DNA of 64,000 nt, taken from contig NC_135059.1 in assembly GCF_051014685.1 (NCBI RefSeq), forward strand, positions 930,001 to 994,000, in the 5' to 3' direction. Both the position numbers and the translations under genes were made by a program. Source of the stretch: Ptiloglossa arizonensis (Eukaryota; Arthropoda; Insecta; Hymenoptera; Colletidae). Below are positions 54,131-64,000 of the stretch, piece after piece (position 1 is the stretch's first letter; each line of letters begins with the position of its first letter). The notes under the pieces are model-generated. The model did not search any database. It was not told where the DNA came from and worked only from the letters and a program-made list of their open reading frames with translations.

Positions 54131-54177
54131 GGATTGTTCGATAAGTTTGTCGAACGACAAAATTTATCGAACAATTC
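54131..54177. repeat. Palindromic MITE relic
   Basis: ATTGTTCGATAAGTTTGTCG followed by AACGACAAAATTTATCGAAC: two termini joined head to head with no internal region, forming a palindrome of about 44 bp. Confidence 0.75.
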
Positions 54178-54559
54178 AGAGTTACAAACTCGAGAAATAT
54201 TTCTTCTATTAGCCTGACTCTAAATTGTAATTGACTTATAGATATTTCTGTACGATTCCAATAAATAATAGAACTGTTCGTATCGCAATTTTAATAAAAT
54301 GTGATATTTCATCTATTATTGTGTATATATTATACATACACATCCTTAAGTGAGTGGTTCAAACCTATACGAAATTGCTATTTATATAAACAAAGAAACG
54401 CCAGGTGTGATATGTTGTACAGGTTTGTATCCGATAAAGACCCGACATGTGAAAAACATAGGGTCAGCAGTATGCGGCACGGAGTGGATCCCTAAAGGAT
54501 TAAATATATCGATTATAAACAGGTACCGTAAGTACGAAGGGTGGTACGAACGTATTTAC

Positions 54560-54753
54560 TAGGTTGTTCGATAAGTTTTGTCGTTTTTTCCATTGTCAAC
54601 AAATACTATGACACTTCAACTTTGAACAACTGTAAATATACGAACGAGACTTCACACATGTTCATGAAACAGTAGCACCATCTTTAGAAAAATCAAACGA
54701 CGAACCTAAGAGCATCATTCCTTATCGAACGACAAAACTTATCGAGCGACCTA
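54560..54753. mobile_element. MITE with mariner-type termini
   Basis: Starts TAGGTTGTTCGATAAGTTTT and ends ACTTATCGAGCGACCTATTA. Internal sequence matches the copies at 5548 and 48265. Confidence 0.8.
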
Positions 54754-56485
54754 TTAGTAAGAACGAATATTTTATCAGAAACGAACTCCTAGAAATTTCG
54801 CACGAAAAAGAAAATTAACAGTCCAACCAGATTGGACTCGATGTTACCTTTTTAAATACTATCGATTTTAGCAAGGATGGTTTCCCGTCGAAAAGAAACA
54901 CAGGTAAATGTATCCTTTTCGCTCTATAGTTGGGAGTAAGAAAAGCTCGCGTAACTTCTCACTATTTTGAAATAATTCGGGAACTTTTATGGTATGTACA
55001 CGAACGTGCTTTGTGCTTTCGCGTTTATTGTCCCGCGCGTAATGTCGAGCAACATTGTACGGTAGGTATAGCGCAACGGAGGTAGTATCGTTGCGTTGTA
55101 AAATATTATTCGAGACATTTAATTTTAAGATGAAACAGCATGTCGTAACTCGGCGGAATTATCGAACAGGCCTCTTTATGCTGTTCTTATGCAGTCTATT
55201 AATTTTCCAGCAATTTTAGAACATTTCCGGTTAAAAGTGTGCAAGAGTTTCACAGAGAAATTTAAGACGGTAATAAAATTTTTTAATCAACGGTCTGAAA
55301 CGGTGTTCGAAGCTATTCGCAACTATCTTGCTCGAAAGTTATCGCCGGAGAAAATTGTAGATAAACCTTTCCTAAGCTTCCACACTGCGAACTTTCAATT
55401 ATCGTTGACTCTTATTACTTGCCTTATCACTCCTTATCTATCCGGCGTAATGACTGACAGGAACAACTTTAAATATTACCGTTGCGGCGGTGTAGCTTAT
55501 CGATCTACTTACAAACATTTATCGTTCTAGGATTGCCTTTACGCACCACAAATCTTGAGCTTTGCCGCTTCGACCGAAGCTCTTAATTATGCGGGAGTTA
55601 CATTCCTCCCTTCTTGAATTTGCATATAATGCAAATACACGAACCGGGAAGTGTGCTGGGATTAAAACTTAATCTTTCTTTTCATACAGTTTTCCCGAGA
55701 TTTAATGAGATTTGTTCGAGGAGATTGAATTAGTGGAAAATTTTGAATACGAAGAATGGTTTAGTTAGAGGATCGAGGAATTTGAGGATACATGCTCCTC
55801 GTAGAGCTAAACAAAGAATGATCAATTAACAGAGATCTGAAAATTAACGTTGACAAAGACAAGGAGAAATGAAATCGGATATTTACTTGAAATTGGGGTT
55901 AATATGTATATACAGGGTGTTTATGCTATTACTAGTTAGCGATTTTTTTTTCGAAAACTATTATAATTAAAAAAAAAATAAGAAAGAAAATTTTTGTACA
56001 GTTTTTATGATCGATAGGACAAGTGTATATCAATTTTGCATATTTACATTACTTTCAAAGAAATGAAGCTGACCTTCAATTTTTTAAATGGAACACCATA
56101 TATTTTTTTGATGTCATATGAAAGCGTCACGTGCCAAGACGAGTTCATTCATGTGCTGTACGATGACCTTCGAGGTCATGGAAGATCGGGAATAAAAGAA
56201 GAAGTTTAAATATTTCATAACATTGTGTTTAATAGAAGTTTGTATTAGTAAGATTACAAAAGATGTTCAATATGAATTCCTTGTGCACGAATACACATTT
56301 CACTTCTACTGATTACGTTTTCGGTCGCTGACGCTATTATTGTACGAGATATCGATGCGTGTTGCACAAGCTTGTTATAGTTTAATTTTTAAATCGTTTA
56401 TATCTATAGGAGGTGTACAATGAATAATACTTTTAAGAGTTCCCCATAAAAAGAAATCTAAAGGTGTCAGATTTGGAGATCCTGG

Positions 56486-57930
56486 AGGCTATTTTAAAGT
56501 TATGTAGGTATTTATCCATTTAGTTCCAAACTTATCGTTTAGATAATTTTTGACAATTCTGCAATTATGTGATGATGCTCCATCATGTTGGAAATACATT
56601 TTTCGTGTAACCGGCAATGGCAGTTTTTCCCAATAATTTTCAAATTGCGTATACAGAAATTTTAAGTATTGTTGTTTTTCTCTTTCTCTTCTCCTCGGAT
56701 CACTGGAGAAGAGATCTTTTAAGTTATTAATCCCCGTACGAGTCCCCAAATAACTGTTGTACTCGTGCGGTATATTGACGTATATTTAAGGATGTTGTAT
56801 ATTACAATGATATAAGTATTAAACGTAGTGTTGGTGATTGGTTTCGCTTTCCACTAAGGTAGATCGACCGCGTATTGAACTAAGCTAACCGTCTTTGTGC
56901 CCTCGGCACGCGTCTTGATCGTCTTTGTTGCTTAAGTCTTATACCGGTCTTTCGTCTTAGCGCGTCTTTTAATTGTCTCGTCTTATCGTCTTTTCAGTCA
57001 TATTGTCCGCGACACACTCTTCGGACATACTCTCGTCGTCATACTGTGACATACTGTTCTCAAACATTCCTTTCGTACTTTATATAGTCATACCCATTCA
57101 TTCTCTTTCATTCTATTCCTCAGTCTCTCTCACTTCAGACATTCGGTCACGTTCGGGCATCCTAATCGCTCGTCTTTTCCAAGCATACCTCACTTTCTCC
57201 GAGCCACAGGTACTCTCTTTCATCCCCATGCATCCTTACACCTGGTCGTCGTGCAGGACCCCCTGTAAAAGGATCCTCGGGCCTATCGTAAAAGCTGGCG
57301 GACAGATTGGCACCAAATGTTTACCTTGACCCGGGTCTGTCCACACGTGCTGCCTTGTTTAGGCCCGCGGTCGAAGCAGGCCCAAGCGGACTCGGAAAAT
57401 TCGATACTACAGTATTTATTTCCATTTAATGTATCACTATAAAAATAAAATCCTAGTAACACATTATTAATTATGTCGCACCATATATTTATACGAAATT
57501 GTATTTGAAAGTTAATTTCTCTTTTTCTTTTTGGGTTTTCAGTACACCATATGTCTGCATTATGTATGTTGTTCGTCATATTATTGTCGAAACATGATTC
57601 GTCGGTCCAAATAATTATTTTGTAAAAGTCATTATCGTTTCTATTATTTAGTATAAGAAATCAATTACAAAATTCTATCCGTCGCGAAAAATCACTTTCT
57701 TGTAATCCTTGTACTGTGCAATATTTAAAAGGCTTGTACTTAAGAGCTTTTAAAATTTTATGAACGGATCTCACTGAAACACTACTTATAGAAGCTACTT
57801 TTCTGATTGAATTTTTCGGATTTTTTTCAAAATGTAAAAGAACATCTAGTTTCGTACCATTAGAAATAAGAGATTTCCGATTATGACATTTATTTTGCAA
57901 AAATTCTGTTTCCTTAAAATGTTTTGCCAC
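56486..57930 (-). pseudogene. Mariner-like transposase, interrupted by insertion
   Basis: Reading leftward: a helix-turn-helix part (57930-57661; RKVASISSVSVRSVHKILKA), a stop, then WTDESCF with the first catalytic Asp near 57590 and IWCTENPKR up to LNGNKY at about 57416. The 742-bp repeat A then interrupts it. The frame resumes below 56670 with YLKFLYTQFENYWEKLP and MYFQHDGASSHNCRI, the second catalytic region, and stops at about 56489. The third acid region (a PDLTPLDF-type motif) is not evident. The gene cannot make a working enzyme as it stands. Confidence 0.85.
56670..57411 (-). mobile_element. LTR-like repeat A, copy 2, bounded by a 4-bp target duplication
   Basis: On the minus strand the 742-bp insertion starts TGTAGTATCGAATTTTCC and ends AAAACAACA, so it has TG...CA ends. 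The host sequence ATAC is duplicated on both sides (plus-strand GTAT at 56666-56669 and 57412-57415). It interrupts a mariner transposase frame. It contains TTTGGTGCCAATCTG and TTTGGGGACTCGTACGGGGA, which both resemble primer-binding sites next to LTRs. A solo LTR or a small non-autonomous retroelement are the likely explanations; no terminal direct repeats are visible. Confidence 0.8.
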
Positions 57931-58959
57931 AAAAACAAATGTATTTTCATTTGGATGTACTTTATCTGGATATTCTTTTGATACCTAACTCTGCTGCATC
58001 TTTTATTGACATTGTATTTGTAATAAATTCATACCATATCTGCGTTTCTTTCAATCGAATAGGAAGACATAATTTCACACGGAACATCGCTAAACAGTTT
58101 ACGACGTAGGACCGATATTGCTCAATAGGGATAGAAACAGATGTAAACACTCTGATAATAAATTACAACAAGATACTCGCTCAATTACGTTGTACGAGCC
58201 AAGTCACGTCAAGAAGAAACATTTGTAAATACAATGTTACGAAATATTCAAACTTCTCCTTTTATTCCTAATCTTCCATGACCTCGAAGATCATTGTACA
58301 ACACATGAATGAACTCGTCTTGGCACATGACGCTTTCATATGACATAAAAAAATAGGCGTTCCATTTAAAAATATAAGGTCACCTTCATTTCTTGGAAAA
58401 TAATGTCAATATGCAAAATTGATATAAACTGTCCTATTGATCATAAAAACTATAAAAGTTTTTTCTTTCTTATTTTTTTTTAATTGCATTAGTTTTCGAA
58501 AAAAAATCACTGGCTAGTAATAACGTGAACACCCTGTATATCTGTATCTTACAATGTACAAACAATTGTAATACTTCCATTTAATATAATATGAAAAATC
58601 AAAGTATACGAAGTATCCGATACAATGTATCCTGCAATAGTGTTGTTTATGTTTACAGTAAGGAATCAACAAAATATTGTGATACGCGTGTTGCATATTT
58701 ATTAACGTTTCGTTGTGCCTGGGTTTTATTCAATTTTATTTTTTTTTTGAGACCAGTAGAACGAATGAAATATCAGATTTTGGAAAACGAATGAAATATC
58801 AGAAACGATATGCTGTCAGATTTTATCATTTAGAACTTTTTGTTTTTAATTTGTATAGTATGAGTAACTTTCAAAATATTGATTATCTTATTTGAACGAG
58901 CGGCACTAATTATTTTACGCTATATCTTCCGTCCCCCGTAAAAAAATAAAACTAAACGT

Positions 58960-59440
58960 TTTACGAGCCATTTATATTGGGAAAAACCCGTGGAATGTTC
59001 CGTCGTCAAGGCGTAATAATAACGTAACACAAAAACGTTATCCTGACGTGTCAATTTCGATAAAGGCACAGTTGGTTCTAGAGATTGGTCTTTTTCATTA
59101 GCAAACCGTTTCACTCGCTTTGTTCTGGAGGAAACATCGGTCTTTCTCCTTCATAAAATTGAAGGGTCAATCTCGTTGGAAGTACCTCCAAATATTCGTT
59201 ATATAACCCATGGTATGATCCTTGAGGAGAATTCTGTAGTTCAAATACGGTCGAACTTCAATTGTTGACAGGAGTAGACAGCAGTCCGCCGACAGCATTC
59301 GAGACACTTTTTTTATTGAATCGTCGAACGATTTGAGAGGAGTTTTAAAGTTTACCGTACATTATCGTGGACTTCGATGCTACCGGTATGTACATATATC
59401 GAAACAGTCACTCGATATTGAATTGGCGGTTAATAGGTTC
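58960..59440 (+). repeat. Dispersed repeat B, copy 2
   Basis: Direct partner of 33150-33665, about 25.8 kb away. Ends are not sharp. Confidence 0.7.
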
Positions 59441-59445
59441 ATATA

Positions 59446-59530
59446 ATCGCGTACACGACTGTTAATTTTGGACTTTAAATTCCGAGGAGTTCATTAAAAA
59501 GTTTGCGCGGTTAATTCTCGACGTATACAT
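59446..59530 (+). repeat. Diverged direct repeat, first copy
   Basis: Contains CTGTTAATTTTGGACTTTAA then ATTCCGAGGAGTTCATTAAA; matches 59940-60030 in the same orientation. Confidence 0.55.
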
Positions 59531-59662
59531 TTTTGTTTTTTCATTTAATTATATATATTTTATAATAATAATTATAAATACATTCTAAATTTTATCTCTC
59601 TAGTCACTTTTACTAATTAGTGGAAAACCTACTTTTTAATTTCATAAAATGAACACTCGGTT

Positions 59663-59735
59663 AGTGTGCGTGTGTGTGTGCGTGCGCGCGCGCGTGTGTG
59701 TATCTGTATCTGTATGTACATACATACCTACATCA
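59663..59735 (+). repeat. (TG)n/(CG)n alternating tract
   Basis: Alternating purine-pyrimidine run with GTGTGTGTGCGTGCGCGCGC, followed by TCTGTA and CATA repeats. Such tracts can adopt Z-DNA. Confidence 0.85.
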
Positions 59736-59939
59736 TGTTTACCTCGATTTAAGTTCTTTTCGATTTCCATCGGCTACTTTAGAACCAATTAGTACATAAG
59801 TCCAAGGGATGATTGTACTAGCATAAATCGAGTTTCATCGAACCCATTTATTGCATTTTCAAAGGTAATGATTATTGCGTCCTTAACACTACCATATGTA
59901 TTTTAAAATAGTATTAAATTGACTTGGGTTCAATCCAAC

Positions 59940-60030
59940 GCGTCCACAACGGTTAATCTTGGATTTTACAATTCCGGGAGGATTAATAAAAAAATTCGCT
60001 CGATCAGTCCGCGACATTAAATGTCTAACT
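59940..60030 (+). repeat. Diverged direct repeat, second copy
   Basis: Contains CGGTTAATCTTGGATTTTAC then ATTCCGGGAGGATTAATAAA, matching 59446-59530. Confidence 0.55.
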
Positions 60031-60616
60031 TTAACTAACAATGTAATATCTGCAGTGCGAATTCCCTATAGCTCTGTAGCGGTGAACGATTTGACCGATA
60101 AAATTGTTCTTCTTTTCGCCAAGTCGACGCCTCGTTAGAATCTAAAATCCAATAGAATTCCAATGATTTATTCACTTGTTAAAAGTTGAAAAGTGTTAAT
60201 GACGTTGAAAGATTGACCCGATACTGAACGAACGTGAACTCGCGTCCACGGTGGATAATTTTATTTCCAATTGTCGCGTGCCACGTGTTCGGAAAGAAAG
60301 AGTAAAGCGAATTGGGATTAAGCCGAAAAAGTATCGTGGTCAATGGATCGAACTGATCGAACTTCGAGGTAAAGAGCCCAGAGAAATCGGCCTGGTGAGC
60401 GAAAAAGCGTGTAATATAATGGGACGAAAGTTAAAGCTCTTCTCTTCTCTGATCCCCTGGTGGATTACTGTGCGACCGATATCAGTTGATTCTGTAAACA
60501 AACGCTTCTTTAGACGCTTTAACAATTTAATAGTTCGTAAATTGTTAATAAACTAATCGTTTATCGTCGTTGGTAAATAAGATTTCGAGCTCGTTAAATA
60601 TCTCAGGAAGCTTCAA

Positions 60617-60704
<88 letters not shown>

Positions 60705-60717
60705 AGCTAGCTAGCTA
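60617..60717 (+). repeat. (GA)n microsatellite followed by (GCTA)4
   Basis: About 40 GA units with one interruption near the start, ending in four GCTA units at 60702-60717. Confidence 0.97.
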
Positions 60718-62740
60718 AGAATGTACTGTCATAACTGTCCTGAACTGTCATAATAAAACAATGTAAGTTTTCCGTTATCAATAGCAGACTGAATAACGCT
60801 AGGAATATATATATTTTAATGTTTCACCGCGGTCGATACTCAAGGGATGAAAGAGTCTATATAATTAATCATCTTCCCGGGGTAGCAAAACGGATTACAA
60901 AAGGTTCGTCTAATTTGACTCTCACGTTGGTCCAGAACTGGTATCCTCCGAAACGACATTAATATAGCAATGTCATTAATACCGAAGATCTCACGAACAA
61001 AGATCGTTTCCCTCTCTTGTCCATAAATTCATTAGGCGGCCGGTTTCGATTGTCCTAACCTGGCCAAGATCGATGGGAAAAGGCTGAACGATGAAGGTAG
61101 AAAGTCGTATTAATTTCTGAACATCACTGCGAAGTGAAAGTAATCGATTCAGAGAGGGCGAAGGATTTTCTTACCTTCGGTTGCCTAATGTTTTAAACGT
61201 CTTTATTTCTTGCAACGAATGGGAGATAGAATCTATTTAGTTCCTGAACCAAACTTTCCGTATGGTACGGAATCGAATACTTTTGGGGGTAACTAGTATA
61301 TAGTTGACTTAGGAGGGGTTTGGATTTAATTTCTACAGGAGGAAGGTCAACGTTTTCCTCCAGGACGAACGTTAATTAAAGGAGGGCCAGTTCCAAGACC
61401 GAGCAGCTGTCGAATTTAACTCGCCAGGGTAGCGGTTTATTGGGGTATTGTTCCGCGAGTTGAGAGGCGTAGTGGGAAATCTAAAATACCATTCACCATC
61501 GACTAACACCTTGCGAACGTGTCGACCGTGGAACAATACAAGGTTTCTTAGCTCGAATTAGCTGATCACCTGGCTGATTCGTTTCTTTACAAGAGACGGA
61601 CCGAGCGTTGTTCGTTCACGAGAAGAAGAGTAACGAGTGTTTCCATCCCCGCTCTAGTTTAGAATCTATTAGTTTTCTTACCATCGCTCACCATTGGCCG
61701 AGAACGATGACGGAGATCGACAGCGACCAATAACGACAACGCGTGCGATAATGGGAGGAGCTGGCTGACTGTAAACTAGAGTGGGAATCTAAACACTTAG
61801 TCTTTTTCTAGCGGACGGACTAGAAGTCTCTTCGCGTTTGGATTTGGTCCAAGAATCGATCTCTGTCTTTCATATTTCTGGTTACAATATCTATTAAGAT
61901 ATGTATATTTCTAACTATAAGTTGTCTCTCGTACGTCTCACAAGTACCTGGTCACGGGTTATCGTTGGTCCTATTCTCAGTATTGGTATTGTTTACTTTT
62001 CCTTGCCAAGATTATTACGTTGTACTCGGAAGTCAAAGTTGTCTCCGAGTTCGTTTCGGTTAACGTATTCTAAGACCGACTCTCTGCAGTGTACCATGTG
62101 ACGGCACGAATACATTACCTCTACTACGAATTAACATAATAGAGCCACTTTTAGAGATACGCTCGCAAGGTATACTCGATCCTGCCGTACTACGGAACAG
62201 TACAGCGAACGAGAACTTGAAGACGTCTATAATAAATTGCTTTGAAAGTATCTGCCGGAAGGATGGTTATATCGGTTCGAAGGGTAGAACGTAATTTTTT
62301 AATTTCGTGTACGGAATAAGGGAAAGTTGTTGTAAGTCAGAGGTCAGTTGACGGGACGTGGAATTGGAAAATTCCAGAAACTGAAGTCGTCTGGTGTTTC
62401 GAGTGTTCCGTGGATTTCGATTTACGACATGGTCTGTATCACGAGGAAATTCTTTAACGTATTAAATAAGGAGATTATCTCGGTGCGTGGTTAGGATCGT
62501 TGTAATATAAGTCAGAGTAGAAGTTTCGTAGAACCGTAGTTAGTCTATACGATCTATCTACTGGTGATAGACTAAAATGTCACCGTAGTGGATTTAGATT
62601 AATCGATTATAAACGATATTTTATAAGAATACTGAAACGAAGCTGTAGCGCGGTTTTAGAGTATCGAAGATTTCGTCTGTGACGTAGGACGGAGTTCAGA
62701 GATAGAAAGCATTGCTTGGTTGGTAACTGACTGACTTGTT

Positions 62741-62759
62741 CAACTTATCGAACAACCTA
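62741..62759 (-). repeat. MITE terminus fragment
   Basis: CAACTTATCGAACAACCTA, the right terminus of the MITE family with nothing else of the element next to it. Confidence 0.6.
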
Positions 62760-62821
62760 GTGTACAATTTGATCCTGCGTGTTTCGATGGAACTTGGGGT
62801 GTCTTAAGTGGAATTGTAGCC

Positions 62822-62915
62822 TACAGGTGTAACGAGAGGTCTTTCGGGAAATTTACTCCGCAGATGTAACGGGAGATCTTGGGTAGAATTTAGTCTTATC
62901 GTACAGGTGGAACGC
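62822..62915 (+). repeat. Imperfect short tandem repeat
   Basis: Three related units: ACAGGTGTAACGAGAGGTCT, GCAGATGTAACGGGAGATCT and ACAGGTGGAACGCGAAGT, at intervals of about 40-50 bp. Confidence 0.5.
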
Positions 62916-64000
62916 GAAGTATGCCGATAACGGAATCTTGTCTCGGGTGTATTGTCTGGGTCACATTTGCGTCGAAATCCAAAACTGGTGCCTCGTGTTC
63001 GATGAAGTATCAGAAAATATTTCGATGTACCGTTTTTCAACAACTATATTTAAACATCGCAACTGTATTTGCTATTCACATGGATTTCCAAATAGCATCC
63101 CAATCCTGGGAGTTAGCTTAGCGTAGGTTTAAGAAAACGTAGCTTTAAGATAGCATTTGGCGATCAACGAGCGAGGGTAATGAACGAGAAACTCGGGGTC
63201 GGGGCAGACCCAACGAAAAAGCGGATAAGGGCTTTTCTTTTTTCGGAAGGAAAGGCAGTGTCGAACCGATGAATGTGGATTCGAGAAGCGTTGTAAAGAG
63301 TTGTGTTATTGACGTTATTTATCCAACTATTGTCAAAGTATCAATTATTTATAACTTAATAAATTATACCGGAATGTTCAGTGGAGTATTCTTTCGTTTC
63401 GTTGTTTTCACGAATTTCAATGCGCAACGAGCTTTCATTTTCGCTCGAATTACCGCAGAGTTGCTCGCGAAACGACGATTTATCTCGGTTGAGCGGTTTC
63501 CGATGGTAGCTCGACATTTTTCGCGACCAGTAACGAAGAAACGCGCTCGAGCGAGGCCTGGCGGTATTCCTCGTGGAAGGCAAAGGATTTCGGTTCGGTC
63601 GTGTACACTTGTGGATCGGTTCGCAAGCTACGTCCGTGGAAGATGAGTTTATGTAGCGAGAAACGAGACGGCGTTATCTCCCGCCACGGTAGGAGCCAGC
63701 TCTGGTTTCTCTTCGGGACACTGCGCGCCATTTTATCCATCGTGCTTTATGTTTTACCAGCTGGCAAATCCGCGTGGGATGGGGAATATATTTATCAAGC
63801 TTCCTCAGACGCAACATTCCTTCGAAACGCGTCGACTGATTCTTTTTCGTCGCATGACCTCGCGATCGAAGAAGCTCGTCCGCTCGTAGGACGATGCAGT
63901 CCTTTGTGATCGTTTCCGTCCTTCTAGCCTCTGTAGATTTATCAACGGAGAAATTGAATCTTCTACGGAATTAACACGGGATGCTTTGCGATCCTTTTTG

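Larger units (their letters stand above)
52404..55911. other. Upstream mGluR region, probably intron
   Basis: No earlier receptor exon is found. MITE relics occur at 54131 and 54560. The open frame at 55189-55530 has no recognisable domain. The rest shows nothing that I can support. Confidence 0.5.
55912..58535 (-). mobile_element. Mariner-like transposon with about 300-bp inverted termini
   Basis: Begins CAGGGTGTTTATGCTATTAC after TA and ends with GTGAACACCCTG before TA. The inverted termini extend about 300 bp (to about 56230 and from about 58240), including the shared block around CATGACCTCGAAGATCAT. The interior holds a split transposase on the minus strand. Such long termini are unusual for mariners, whose inverted repeats are usually about 30 bp. 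Confidence 0.85.
60718..64000. other. Unassigned right end of window
   Basis: No supported exon on either strand. In particular no receptor N terminus is visible on the minus strand. A MITE terminus fragment lies at 62741-62759 and a weak tandem repeat at 62822-62915. Open frames near 63269-63909 have no recognisable domain. Confidence 0.5.

Noticed and set aside
63269..63909. Open frames near the right edge as the missing mGluR N terminus
   Set aside because: They are on the plus strand or lack flytrap motifs on the minus strand.

Overview
This window looks like nuclear DNA from an insect, most likely a hymenopteran (bee, wasp or ant). The evidence is AT-rich DNA without CpG depletion, canonical GT-AG introns, three conserved animal genes and Tc1/mariner-type transposons. 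The species cannot be named from the sequence alone.

Layout. Bases 1-11586 carry no gene I can support, only repeat fragments, a G-rich tract and microsatellites. Bases 11587-15947 (minus strand) hold a complete 12-exon gene for an ACAP-type Arf GTPase-activating protein (BAR, PH, ArfGAP, ankyrin; Drosophila CenB1A family; 912 codons plus stop). A 791-bp divergent intergenic region separates it from a plus-strand gene for COP9 signalosome subunit 7 (16739-17655, two coding exons, 280 residues). Bases 17656-22478 are non-coding, probably including 3' UTRs. From 22479 to 52403 (minus strand) lie the last 13 coding exons of a metabotropic glutamate receptor (810 residues), covering most of the Venus-flytrap domain, the cysteine-rich domain, the seven membrane helices and the tail. 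Every splice phase in my reconstruction agrees across junctions. The first part of the receptor (roughly 170-200 residues with the signal peptide) is not visible and probably lies beyond 64000.

The receptor's long introns and its upstream region hold most of the mobile DNA. A 1.3-kb Tc1/mariner element with a broken transposase lies at 26807-28099. A 2.6-kb mariner-like element with roughly 300-bp terminal inverted repeats lies at 55912-58535, split by a 742-bp TG...CA insertion with a 4-bp target duplication. A nest at 30.7-33.7 kb contains an LTR-like repeat with a giant (AC)n(AG)n microsatellite, a foldback element whose arms carry tRNA-like Pol III promoter boxes, and a MITE. A family of TA-flanked MITEs with GGTTGTTCGATAAGTTTTGT termini occurs at least ten times in a size series from about 218 bp down to fused termini.

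The most interesting items are a possible small spliced gene of 59 codons nested antisense in a receptor intron (50424-50727), the close PPxxF (Homer-type) and RSTQT (LC8-type) motifs in the receptor tail, the tRNA-derived foldback, and the MITE deletion series. ACAP acts on Arf GTPases in membrane traffic, CSN7 in cullin deneddylation, and mGluR in G-protein signalling; I see no sign that they form a functional unit beyond being neighbours.
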